Assembly: GCA_013306675.1 (NCBI GenBank)
Contig: JABLUY010000055.1
Coordinates: 62,001-126,000, forward strand
Source: Thraustochytrium sp. TN22
Lineage: Eukaryota; Sar; Bigyra; Thraustochytrida; Thraustochytriidae
Direction: 5' to 3'
Length of the DNA: 64,000 bases
The translations under genes were made by a program, and so were the position numbers. Positions 9,401 to 17,933 of this stretch are shown here, one piece after another. Below the pieces are notes generated by a model. It saw nothing but the letters and a program-made list of their open reading frames with translations. It ran no database searches and was not told where the DNA came from. Every line of letters starts with the position of its first letter. The first letter of the stretch is position 1.

Positions 9401-11190
9401 GCGAGCGGGACGAACTCGGCCATGTCCTTGGCGAAGCCGGAGCCGAGGCCGCCCAGGGCAAAGGCGGCGCGAACCAGCACAGGGAAGCCGATCTTCTCAG
9501 CGGCCGCCTTGGCCTCCTCCATGTTGTGGGCCGAGATGGACATGGCGGCGTGCTCGTTGATTTCGGCGAGCTTCTGGGCGAAGGCCTCGCGATCCTCGGT
9601 GTCCATGATGACCGGGATGGGCGTGCCGAGAACGCGCACGTTGTGGCGTTCGAGCTCGCCGCGCTTGTAGAGCTCGACACCAACGTTGAGCGCCGTCTGG
9701 CCGCCCATGGACACGAGGATGGAGTCCGGGCGCTCCTTCTTGATGACGCTCAGGACGGCGTCCGGGGTGACGGGCAGAAAGTAGACCTTGTCCGCGAAGT
9801 TCTTGCTGGTCTGCACCGTGGCGATGTTGGGGTTGATGAGGATGACCTCGATGGACTCCTCCTTGAGCGCCTTGATGGCCTGGCTGCCCGAGTAGTCGAA
9901 CTCGCCGGCCTGGCCAATGGAGAGACCGCCCGAGCCGACGAGGATGCACTTGCGCACGCGCTGCACCTCAAAGGTGACGGGCGGCACGAGGGTGAGCGTG
10001 GCCTGCTCCTCGCGCACATTCTTGAGGAACTCGTCAAAAAGGAAGGTGGTGTCCACCGGGCCGCCGCGGGCCTCCGGGTGAAACTGCACCGAAAAGTACG
10101 GCTTGCGCTCGTGGATGATGCCCTCGTTGGTCATGTCGTTGGCGTTCATAAAGAGCGGCTTCCAGCCGCTGGGCAGGCTCTGCGTGTCGACCGCGTAGCC
10201 GTGGTTCTGCGAGGTGATGTAGCACTGCGTGGTGCGCAGGTCGATGGCCGGCTGGTTGGCGCCGCGGTTGCCGAAGCGCATCTTGTACGTCTTGGCGCCC
10301 GCCGCCAGAGCCAGCAGCTGGTTGCCGAGGCAGATGCCAAAAATGGGCACCGGCTCGCGACGGCCACCGGCCATCTCGCGCTCCATGGCCATGACCTTAC
10401 GGATGTTGTTGATGGTTGCCTGCGCCATGGCCGGGTCACCCGGGCCGTTACTGATGAAGAGACCGTCGAAGGCGCCCGCCAGCTGGTCGATGTCAAAGTC
10501 GTACGGGACCACCGTCAGCTCCACACCGCGCTTGAGAAACTCGCGCACGATGTTGTACTTCATGCCGCAGTCGTACGCCACGATGCGCGGCGACCCGCCC
10601 GCGTTGTAGACGCGCTTCTCCTTGAGCGAGACCTCCGCGACCAGGTTCACCTTGTTCGGGTCGCTGAACTGGATCGAGTCGTGGCCCATCTCGATCTTGC
10701 CCAGCGCGCTGCCCTCCTCGCGCAGGAGCTTGGTCAGCATGCGAGTGTCGACACCGTGCAGCGCCGGAACGCCGTTGCGCTTCAGCCACGCGCCCAGGCT
10801 CTGCGCCGCGTTCCAGTGCGAGAACACCTGCGAGTAGTCCGACACGATCAGGCCGGCGATCTGCACATCGTCGCTCTCGTGGAACTTGGGGATGCCGTGC
10901 TCGTCCTTGTCGTCGCCCGGTACACCGTAGTTGCCCACCAGCGGATACGTCAGCACCAGGATCTGGCCCCGGTACGAGGGATCCGTTAGCGACTCGGGGT
11001 ACCCGACCATGCTCGTGTTGAAGACCACCTCGCCGGCCACGCTCTTGGCCGCGCCGAACGAGAACCCGCTCACCTCGAGCCCATTCTGCAGCGTCAGCTT
11101 CGCCACCGGGTCCGTCGGCTCCAGGCTCGCCTCCTGCCCGGCGCCCGAGACCATGATGGGGCTGTGGGTCGCGCCCAGCCGCTGCGCCAT
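6499..11190 (-). CDS. Carbamoyl-phosphate synthetase II, fused glutaminase and synthetase
   Basis: A 1563-residue enzyme making carbamoyl phosphate from glutamine, bicarbonate and two ATP, the first step of pyrimidine synthesis. Order of domains: small-subunit N-domain (about 30-190), class I glutamine amidotransferase (about 200-395) with catalytic Cys287 in FGICLGNQ and His371/Glu373 in QFHPEA, two ATP-grasp synthetase halves (about 410-950 and 950-1370), and an MGS-type allosteric domain with a Ser/Thr-rich tail (about 1370-1563). The nucleophilic Cys is present, so it should use glutamine rather than free ammonia. Unlike animal CAD, no dihydroorotase or aspartate transcarbamylase follows. 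The frame is uninterrupted over 4.7 kb. The start MAQRLGATHSP is the first Met, and a GCTAGCTAGC palindrome lies about 60 bases upstream of it. Confidence 0.96.
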   Translation of the reverse strand: MAQRLGATHSPIMVSGAGQEASLEPTDPVAKLTLQNGLEVSGFSFGAAKSVAGEVVFNTSMVGYPESLTDPSYRGQILVLTYPLVGNYGVPGDDKDEHGIPKFHESDDVQIAGLIVSDYSQVFSHWNAAQSLGAWLKRNGVPALHGVDTRMLTKLLREEGSALGKIEMGHDSIQFSDPNKVNLVAEVSLKEKRVYNAGGSPRIVAYDCGMKYNIVREFLKRGVELTVVPYDFDIDQLAGAFDGLFISNGPGDPAMAQATINNIRKVMAMEREMAGGRREPVPIFGICLGNQLLALAAGAKTYKMRFGNRGANQPAIDLRTTQCYITSQNHGYAVDTQSLPSGWKPLFMNANDMTNEGIIHERKPYFSVQFHPEARGGPVDTTFLFDEFLKNVREEQATLTLVPPVTFEVQRVRKCILVGSGGLSIGQAGEFDYSGSQAIKALKEESIEVILINPNIATVQTSKNFADKVYFLPVTPDAVLSVIKKERPDSILVSMGGQTALNVGVELYKRGELERHNVRVLGTPIPVIMDTEDREAFAQKLAEINEHAAMSISAHNMEEAKAAAEKIGFPVLVRAAFALGGLGSGFAKDMAEFVPLAQKAFSASHQIIIDEDLRGWKEVEYEVVRDCKNNCVTVCNMENFDPLGIHTGDSIVIAPSQTLSNDEYFMLRETALKVVRHLGVVGECNIQYALHPTSMRYCIIEVNARLSRSSALASKATGYPLAYVAAKLALGKDLVMVRNSVTQTTTACFEPALDYIVAKVPRWDLKKFDRVADSLGSSMKSVGEVMAIGRKFEEVIQKAVRMVDPSLDGFDSSALDKKDARSYTGDADLESQLQNPTSLRLFAVARALEHGYSIDRLHALTRIDRWFLAKLKNITDMSRELKRVNGPHAISRPMMRSLKSHGFSDKHIGRLVGADEITVRRRRVHELKVTPFVKQIDTLAAEFPAQTNYLYMTYNASEHDLYFEDNGVMVLGNGPYCIGSSVEFDWCAVSCVRTLRKNGIPAIVINYNPETVSTDYDESDRLYFEELSFERVLDVYETEQSMGVIVSVGGQIPQGLALPLSRQGARILGTSPSSIDCAEDRNKFSALLDSIGVDQPPWASATSPEAADAFACEVGYPVIVRPSYVLSGAAMRVASNKQELTDFLETAADVSVEHPVVVSKFMLNCKEVDLDAVAKDGTIINHAISEHVENAGVHSGDATLVLPAQKLYTETQRRIKRIAGNIAAALNITGPFNVQFLCRDNNVLCLELNLRASRTFPFVSKTFQTNFIELATRAMVGMPVTPANIRLLDLDYVGVKAAQFSFTRLQGADPTLGVEMSSTGEVACFGQDMHEAFLLSVMSSGLKIPEKDKGILFAVGPSAAKEAIAPYASKLAAMGYTLYGTDGTAQHFQEHGVSIEAVPKPSSDVHPNIADLLSENKIGLVINVPDTMNRVDESDGYRIRRTAVDFGVSLITNEKTAITLISALDSVKEIPCLSIQDFYALGGNSMSYSKPTATLLRSSNQGGYLGPNTPTPRRNSDAKFDFIEKNSQVQKRQLGTSLLERRARTTSITGEDSKPEMMRVSPN

Positions 11191-11250
11191 CCTCTCCTTC
11201 TCGTCCTCCTCCTCCTCCCGCTTGTCCTCCTCCTTCGCCTCCTCGCCAGC

Positions 11251-11264
11251 TAGCTAGCCCGGGC
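11251..11264. promoter_or_regulatory. TAGCTAGCCCGGGC element upstream of CPSII
   Basis: A 14-base word, 61 bases upstream of the CPSII start codon. It is found again exactly at 20423-20436 upstream of the small secreted-protein gene. Both copies sit on the 5' side of a minus-strand gene, which suggests a promoter element, but no function is shown. Confidence 0.35.
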
Positions 11265-12342
11265 TCCTGGCGAGCGAGCGAGCGAGCCTTGCTCCGCTTG
11301 GCCGCGCGCGCGCGCGCGCCTTGCGCTCCGCCGTGGCGAGCGAGCGTCCCGCCGCAGCGCCGCCCAGCGCCCCGCCGCGCGCAGGCTCCGTTCGGCTTTG
11401 CCGGGCGCCGGGCGCCGCCGCCGCCGCCACCAGCCAACCAACCAACCGTGGCTAACCTCGTTCTCACTCACATCAGGCGCTCGTCTCCTCCACCAACCAC
11501 CAATGCACCGACGAACTCGGCGACCGACCTTGGAAAGCCTGCGCGCACGGCGCTTTCGAGTCGAAGCAACTTGGGCAGACGCGAGACCAACGCGATCAGT
11601 GGAGGCGCGCTGCGTGCTCGCAGGTTTTAGCCTAGGCCTAGTTTGCGATGATGATGATGATGATGACGATGATGATGATGTTGGACTTGGACTTCAAGTT
11701 GGACTTCTTGCTTGCTGCTCGAAAGCCTTGCTGCGCAACGAGCGGCGGTCCGAGCTGGCTCAGGCCCGGCTCCGACTCCGAGGGAGCCTGGACGCGCTCG
11801 CGAGTCGCGATGGCTGGCTCACGCGACGAGCCGGGGTCACTCCGAAGCCGCGCGCTCTCATCGGCCACCGGCGCAAGAGCACAGCGGCCACTCATCAAGA
11901 GGTGGCGTTCGTCCACAGAGCTGGAGCCTGGAATGGTCAGTCGAAGCGCGTCGATGGCCGCGTCGAAACTTGGTCGCTCGCTGGCTGCGCCAGGAGCCCA
12001 AGTGAGGCCGCGACTTCAAGCGGCTAGCCAACGCACAGTGGCCGCCTGCCAGCCGCCGGAGCCCGGCGCTGCCTCTCCGCAGGACTTGCGAAGTCTTGCG
12101 CGTGGGAGAGGGGAAAACTCGGCAGGTTTCCCCTTTCCTTTTTTTCTAAAGGAAAAGGGGTGGCGGACCTGGCGGCGGTGATGGTGCTGGGTACTCGGTA
12201 TGAGAACGTGCCGTAGCTGCAGAGAGCGAGCTCGAGCTCTCGAGCTCGGACGAGGCTCGGCGCCCTCTTGGTGGAGTTGGAGCGAGCTCTCGCGACGGCA
12301 GCGCACCGCACGACACCACACACACATTCTTCACAACTACAT

Positions 12343-12348
12343 TTTATT
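12343..12348 (-). terminator. Possible poly(A) signal of PIG-U
   Basis: AATAAA on the minus strand, starting two bases after the PIG-U stop codon. The position is unusually close to the stop, so it may be chance. Confidence 0.25.
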
Positions 12349-12350
12349 TC

Positions 12351-13781
12351 TTACTCGTCCTTCTTGGACGCCGTGACGCGAGCGTGGTCCGCCAGGACGA
12401 GGTCGCGCTGCATGCTCGCTCGCACGAAACCGACAAAGAGGTTAACCAGGCAGAACTGGCAGATGAGCGTCTGAAAGTAGTAGTAGTTGGCGTTGCCCGA
12501 TCCCACCGTGAGCCACATGTGCCGCATGATGGGCAGCATGGCCGAGGTGCTGAGCACGCCAATGCCAAAGGGCACGAGGTTGCGCACGCGCTTGAGCGAG
12601 AGCGGGTGCATGGCCAGGATCGCGAGGAGGACCCCGATGGAAGACGCGTCCGGGTAAGGCCTGCTAAGCTGGCCTAGCGCCAGCAGCACGTGGCCCAGAA
12701 GCAGCGGCCGGTGCGCAAAGGTCACCGAGAGTGGCAGCACCATGAGCAGGCTCGATGCTTGGAGCACGACTTTGAAGAAGGCGCGCGATTCCGCAAAGAC
12801 CTCCACAAAAAAATACCACCAGAGCCCCGTGTTGGGCGCCAAGTCCGGAAGCGCCAAGTCGCGCAGGTAGCCGCGGTGCAGCGTTTCCAGCACGCGCTCT
12901 TGCGTCTCGGACGCCAGCAGGTCGGCCTCCAGCGCGCCGGCCCCCAGCGCGCTCCACAGCAGGAGGCCGGCGAAGCTGGCCACCGACACGCACGCGAGCC
13001 AGGCCACGCGGACCGCGCCCGCCGCCCCGGCGCTGCGTGCGAGCTGCAGGACAACCGGCGGCAGCAGCAGGGGCGCCAGCGTCACGTCGAGCGAGGCGGC
13101 CAAGCCCAAGCAAAGGCCGGCGCCCGTGGCGTCGTGGCGCTGCGCACGCCAGAGCGTCGCCAGCGCCGTCAGCGTCGCCAGACAGCTGAGGTTGCCCGCC
13201 ACGCATGCCAGCAGCGTGTACGGGTTAAGCAGGTATAGCAGCGCCACAGTGGCCGGCAAGCGCACCGGCGACAGAAGCGCCAGCTCCGGATTGTCCGAGT
13301 CCGGCCATCTGTCCTCGTGCAGCGGGAGCCCGTTCACATAGTCCTGGCGCCCGAAGTTGTTGGCCTTGGCGCCTGGCGCGCGCCGCGTGTCCGACGCGAT
13401 GCGGATCTCTGTCGCGTCCGCCTCCTCGCCGGCCACGCCGTTCTTGCCGCGCTCCGCCAGTGACGCGCGCGTGCTCAGCACGAGCAGCGCGGCCACCGCC
13501 ACGTCCGTCACGATGAGCAGCACTTGCGCGCCAAGCGGCGTACGCAGCAGCGGGCCCAGCGCGTCCAGTACGAACGGCGGCCTGCGGAAGACGTCCCCCT
13601 CGAGCGGCGAGCGCCCCACGGACCGCAAGAAGGCGCCCTCGCGCGCGCTCTCGAGGCTCCAGCCGGATGTCACCAGCTCGCTCGCGCCCTGCAGCGCCGC
13701 GCTGGCGCCGCCGCGCACCAGCGCCCACCGAATCAGCCCGCCCACCAGCAGCAGCCACGCCTCCTCCAGCAGCCCGGCCAT
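12351..13781 (-). CDS. PIGU: GPI transamidase subunit PIG-U/CDC91
   Basis: A 476-residue multi-spanning membrane protein of the ER, part of the transamidase that attaches GPI anchors to proteins. The best family marks are in the middle and C-terminal part: LAPNTGLWWYFFVEVFAES, YPDASSIGVLLAILAMHPL and MLPIMRHMWLTVGSGNANYYYF, all matching the conserved PIG-U pattern. About eight or more hydrophobic segments are visible, starting with the one at residues 4-20. The family is usually about 400-435 residues; the extra length lies in a hydrophilic loop at about residues 110-165. The first Met is used and there is no intron. It is divergent from ARPC4. Confidence 0.86.
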   Translation of the reverse strand: MAGLLEEAWLLLVGGLIRWALVRGGASAALQGASELVTSGWSLESAREGAFLRSVGRSPLEGDVFRRPPFVLDALGPLLRTPLGAQVLLIVTDVAVAALLVLSTRASLAERGKNGVAGEEADATEIRIASDTRRAPGAKANNFGRQDYVNGLPLHEDRWPDSDNPELALLSPVRLPATVALLYLLNPYTLLACVAGNLSCLATLTALATLWRAQRHDATGAGLCLGLAASLDVTLAPLLLPPVVLQLARSAGAAGAVRVAWLACVSVASFAGLLLWSALGAGALEADLLASETQERVLETLHRGYLRDLALPDLAPNTGLWWYFFVEVFAESRAFFKVVLQASSLLMVLPLSVTFAHRPLLLGHVLLALGQLSRPYPDASSIGVLLAILAMHPLSLKRVRNLVPFGIGVLSTSAMLPIMRHMWLTVGSGNANYYYFQTLICQFCLVNLFVGFVRASMQRDLVLADHARVTASKKDE

Positions 13782-14923
13782 CCTCGCGTCCCTGTTGCCG
13801 CCGCCGCCGCCGCTCGCCCGCGCGCGGGGCCGCGTGGCGCTGGTCTTGGGTTTTGCCCAGACGAGGACGTAGCTCTAGCTAGCTAACTAGCGGGCGAGCG
13901 GCGGCGACTTGCAGGAGCTCCTGCAGCTCCTGCTGCACTTGGCCATGTTCAAGGTGGGGAGGCACCACGCCAGGCACTCGCAGACAGCATGGGCTCCTCT
14001 GCACTTGGCCAACATCGGGGTGGGGAGCACCTGTTCTAGTACGCCAGGCACTGCCTCGATCCAGCGAATGAATGCGTCCGCGAGGCGTGGTGCGGCGATG
14101 ACCCTAGCCTACAACAAACTACGATACGAGACTGATAACCACTGCAGGTCGCATCGCACGCACCTACCAGGCTATTGACTGGCTCGCAAAACCCTCGAGT
14201 CTCACCACGGTCAGTGGCCATTCTCGTCTCGTCTCGCGTCGCGTCGCGTCGCGTCCCTCATCGGCCCCTTCGGCCGCCCTACGACGCAGAACGAATTCGA
14301 GCCACCCGCGGCGGCTCGGTCTTGCCTTGCAAAACCAATCGTAGAATTCGTGGCCGCTGAGCTCCGGCCCGGCCCCTGCCTGGCCTGGCCTGGCCTTCCG
14401 ACAGGACAAGACAAGGCCTGGGCAACGTGAAGAGGCGAGCTTGGCTAGTGGCGAGCTTGGCAAGTGGCGAGCTTGGCGAGCGGCTCGACGGAGGAGAGCC
14501 TGAAGCTTGCCCTCATTAAAAGCGGCCTATTGAAGATAATAGACCGGGCCAGGTACCTCGCCGAAGGCGCGGAAGCTCGGCTCCCTCACGCCCCGGAGGT
14601 GGACCTCGCGCGCGCGCGCGGCAGAGCAGCGTTGGCGGACGGGCGGCGGCGGCGCGGCGGCGGCGGCGGCGGCGGCAGGCGGCAGCGCGCGGCGCGGCGC
14701 GGCGTTCGGCGGCGGCGGCAGGGCGCGGCGCTCGCGGCCGGCATCCCGGTCGCGCGCCCCGAGGCGGACTCTTTCTACCCCTCGCTCGCTCGCTCGCTCG
14801 CTCGCTCGCTCGCGCGCGCGCGGGCTCGCGGCGGCGCGGCGAGAAGCGGCGCGAAGCGGCGCGGAGCGATACGGGGCGGAGCGGCGGCGCGGCGCGCGGG
14901 CCGGCGACGCGGAGGAGGGCACC
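13782..14923. other. Divergent promoter region of PIG-U and ARPC4
   Basis: A space of 1.1 kb between divergent genes. It contains CTAGCTAGCTAACTAG at 13875-13890, about 95 bases upstream of PIG-U, and GGC/CGG runs (about 14640-14720) and CTCG repeats (about 14783-14820) close upstream of ARPC4. No gene is supported. Confidence 0.6.
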
Positions 14924-15670
14924 ATGGTACGTGCGAAGCGGCGGCGCGAGCCCGGCCGGGCGAGGTTAGCCAACGGCGGTGAGCGGGGGAGAGAGCGCGC
15001 GAACGAGCGAGGAGTGCTGACGGGGGCCGCGCGCGGCGCGATCGCAGGCGAACACGCTCAAGCCGTACCTGGACTGCATCAGGAGCACCCTGACGGCGTC
15101 CATGTGCCTGCGCAACTTCCCGTCGCAGATCGTGGAGCGCCACAACAAGCCCGAGGTGGAGGTGCGGTACGTGCGACGAGGCGAGAGCCGAACGCTTCGA
15201 AAGCGAGCGAGCCCACGGGCACTACGGGGCAGGACACTGACGTGACGTGACGTGCGGATGCGATACAACTGAACGTGCGCAGGGGGAGCCGCGAGCTGCT
15301 GCTGCAGCCCATCACCATCTCGCGTAACGAGAACGAGAGGTGCCTGGTGGAGCCGTCTATCAACTCGGTGCGCTTCAGCATCTGCATCAAGCAGGCTGAC
15401 GAGATCGAGAGTATCTTGACCGACAGGTTCACACGATTCCTCATGCAGCGCGCGGAGCAATTTATCATCCTCCGCCGAAAGCCCATCCCGGGCTACGACC
15501 TCAGCTTCCTCATCACGCACAAGCACCTCGAGGACATGTGGAAGCACAAGCTCGTCGACTTCGTCATCCAGTTTATGGAGGAGATTGACCGTGAGATCAA
15601 CGGCATGAAGATCGCCGTCAACACGCGCGCGCGCATCGTCTCGCACGAGTTCATGCGCCAGTTCGCCTGA
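14924..15670 (+). CDS. ARPC4: ARP2/3 complex subunit 4, three exons
   Basis: The 20-kDa core subunit of the ARP2/3 complex, which nucleates branched actin filaments. Exons are 14924-14926, 15048-15166 and 15283-15670; the spliced product has 169 residues (human ARPC4 has 168). Exon 1 is only the ATG. Introns are 14927-15047 and 15167-15282; both begin GTACGTGCGA and end CAG. Diagnostic stretches: [11 protein letters not shown] then [20 protein letters not shown] across the second junction, [33 protein letters not shown], and [15 protein letters not shown]. The ATG lies in a strong context (GGCACCATGG) and joins directly to GCG AAC ACG, giving [10 protein letters not shown], close to the family N-terminus. 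Confidence 0.95.
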
Positions 15671-16109
15671 TTGTGAGCATGAGCACGACGACAAAGCCGC
15701 CGCCCACAACAGTACTACAAACCAGCGCGCGCGACTACATCCTCTCGCCTGCCAGCATGCCACTAAGGAGACCCTAGCTCGTAGAGAGGAGGGCGATAGG
15801 TCTTTTCCCCCCGTTCGTTCATTCGTTCGTTCGTTCGTTCATTCTGCCTGCCTGCCTGTCTCAGGCTGTCCGAGTCTGCTGGCTCCTTGTCCCTCCCGCC
15901 TCGCAGGGCCGTCTGGCTTGGAGACCCAAAAGAAAGAAGGATGAAAAAAAGAATGCAAGATTTATGTTTCCGGGTTCGTATACTCCTGGTCAGAACAAAC
16001 GGGACTACCGTTGGCTGCTGCTCCACTCGTGGCCCGAGCGAGCGCATGGCGGCGGCCCATGCAGGGTGGAGGAAAGGCGGGTTTATGCTGCCTCGTTGGG
16101 GGTTCATGC
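15671..16109. other. 3' flanks of ARPC4 and the coiled-coil gene
   Basis: A convergent gap of 439 bases with a GTTC repeat (about 15807-15842). CCCTAGCTCG near 15773 is also found upstream of the UBR gene. No gene is seen. Confidence 0.55.
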
Positions 16110-17306
16110 CTACACGCGCAGGCAGGGCGTGCGCGCCTTGCGAGCGCTCGTTACGCCTGTCGGCGCGGCCGACTTGGCTGACCTGGGCGGGGTGCGCCGC
16201 GTCGGCGTCTTGGCGGACTTGCGCCCTGCCGGTGTCTTGGCGCGCTTGTTCGAGCCCGTGTACGCCGCCACCTTCCACACAGACGGCGTCGGCGAGGACG
16301 CCTCGAGCACGTTCTCGGCGCTCGGCCGCGCCACGAGGACGCGCGGCCGCGCGGCGCTCTTCGCCGCGCTTGTGGCGGCGGGTTGTGTGCTGGCGCCAGA
16401 CGAGCTTGACGAGATCGTGCTGTCCTCACCGGTCGCCGTGCTGCGCCGACGCGAGGCGCGCGACGGCGTCGCTCTGGCCTCAACCTTGGCGACCTTGGCC
16501 AGCCGCACGCCCGCAGCAGCAGCCCCCTGCCCCGCGAGGTGGACGGCCGCCGGTCGCTTGAGCGCTGTCGCCACGCTGCGCGCCAGCCGCAGGGCACCGT
16601 CACCCTCACGCGGCCGCCGCGTCCCACGCGCGGCGCCGCGGCCGCGACCCTCCTCGCCCGACTGCTGCCGCAGCAAAATGTCCTCCACCTCGGAGCTGCG
16701 TGTCACCTTGCCCTCGGTCACCGCGCGAATCGTGCCCTGCAGCCGCTCGCTCACGGTGGGCAGCACGCTTGTCAGCGCCTCGCGCAGTGCGCAGTTCTCC
16801 GCCAGCAGCGAGCGCATCAAAGCCAGTTTCTCCTGCTCCTCCTGCGCAGCCGCCATTTCGCTCGCCTCAATCTGCTCTTGCTCTTGCTCTTGCTCTTGCT
16901 GCTGCTGCTGCTGCTGCTGCTCCTTGTCAACATCGTCGGCCTCCTCCTCTCCCTTCTCCTCCTCTCTCGTGGCTGCTTCCGCTTCGACCTTGCCCCCGTC
17001 GCGCTGCGCGAACTCCTGCTCCAGGTGCGCCACGGCTGCCGCCGCCACGGCTTCGCGGCGGCCGGCGACCTCCTTGGCCAGGCGCTCCGCCTCAGCCTCG
17101 AGCTCGTTCACGCGGCCCGCCAGCTCTCGGTCCAGGGGCTGCGTGAGCACGTTGCGCTCGTCGAAGTCGCGCTTGGCGTCCAGGCACTGCCTCAGCTTCT
17201 TGCCCACGCTGTCCGCAAACGGGTCAAAGACCTCCTCGCGCCCTTGCGCGAACCCGGGCCGCACCGCCTGGAAGCACGCCTCCACGCGCGTCGCGTACGC
17301 CTCCAT
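16110..17306 (-). CDS. Coiled-coil protein, possibly kinetochore NSL1/Mis14-like
   Basis: A 398-residue protein starting at MEAYATRVEACF; the frame extends further upstream only as low-complexity Gly/Ala/Arg and is taken as leader. The N-terminal 130 residues are helical, with FDERNVLTQPLDREL followed by a heptad-rich stretch (VNELEAEAERLAKEVAGRR). This is reminiscent of MIND-complex subunit NSL1/Mis14, but the resemblance is weak. A Glu/Gln-rich linker with a poly-Gln run (about 150-195) leads to a second helix, LALMRSLLAENCALREAL. The last 170 residues are disordered, rich in Arg, Ser, Thr and Pro, with repeated KTPxR-like sites that could be cyclin-dependent kinase targets. It is probably nuclear, but the role is not established. 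Confidence 0.5.
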   Translation of the reverse strand: MEAYATRVEACFQAVRPGFAQGREEVFDPFADSVGKKLRQCLDAKRDFDERNVLTQPLDRELAGRVNELEAEAERLAKEVAGRREAVAAAAVAHLEQEFAQRDGGKVEAEAATREEEKGEEEADDVDKEQQQQQQQQEQEQEQEQIEASEMAAAQEEQEKLALMRSLLAENCALREALTSVLPTVSERLQGTIRAVTEGKVTRSSEVEDILLRQQSGEEGRGRGAARGTRRPREGDGALRLARSVATALKRPAAVHLAGQGAAAAGVRLAKVAKVEARATPSRASRRRSTATGEDSTISSSSSGASTQPAATSAAKSAARPRVLVARPSAENVLEASSPTPSVWKVAAYTGSNKRAKTPAGRKSAKTPTRRTPPRSAKSAAPTGVTSARKARTPCLRV

Positions 17307-17933
17307 CTCCCCGCCGCGCCGCGCGGCCCGCGCGCCCGCGCGCCCGCGCGCCGGGTGGCCCGGCTCGGGCGGGACGCGCGTCCCTCCCTCCCTCCCTCCC
17401 GCGCCGCTCGCCGCCGCCGCGCCGCCGCCCACCGCTCCGTGGCCTGCCCGCCTCTCTGCCTGCCTGCCTGCCTGTCTGCCGCCCGCCTGGCCGCCCGCGC
17501 GCGCGCCCGCCCGCCGCGCCGCCGCGCCCGCGCCGCGCGCCGCTCCGCCGCGGTTAGCAGTGGCGCAAATTCAAATTTGGCGAGCCCGCCGAGCGCGGCG
17601 CCGAGCGCGAAACGGTGGGGGGGCGCGCGCGGGAGCGGGGGGCTCGCACACCCGGTGTGCGCGCGGCTTTTTCCCGCCGGGGGGGGGGGCGCGGGGCGCG
17701 GCGCCAGCGTCCCGGGCCGGCGCTCGTGCTCGTGCTCGCCGCGGGAGCGCGGCGGGAGCGCGAACCCGGAGCGCTTGGAGAGCTCGAGAGTTGAAGCGGT
17801 GGGCGCGATGCGGAGGGATCGCGGCGCGCGGGGGGAAGAAGTGAGGCAGTGGCCCTGCGTGCGCGCGTGCGGCGCAGCGCGGCGCGGCAGGGCAGGCGGC
17901 GCAGACTGGGATTGACGCAAGGCGCGAGCAGGG
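17307..17933. other. Divergent promoter region, extreme GC
   Basis: This lies between the divergent coiled-coil gene and the J-like gene. It contains a CCCT repeat (about 17384-17400), CTGC repeats (about 17457-17476) and a run of about ten G near 17680. No supported gene. Confidence 0.55.

Larger units (their letters stand above)
11191..12350. other. Gene-free stretch between CPSII (5' side) and PIG-U (3' side)
   Basis: It holds the CPSII promoter at its left end (GCTAGCTAGC at 11249-11258, CG-rich tracts) and the PIG-U 3' flank at its right end. A GAT microsatellite lies at about 11646-11682. No gene is supported. Confidence 0.6.

Noticed and set aside
6292-10989. A 1565-codon open frame on the plus strand
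   Set aside because: It is the antisense of the carbamoyl-phosphate synthetase gene, kept open by high GC and biased third positions; its translation shows no domain.
15964-17915. Long plus-strand frames opposite the coiled-coil gene
   Set aside because: They are low-complexity Arg/Ala/Leu translations. The minus strand gives helical heptads and poly-Gln from CAG codons, a better coding pattern.
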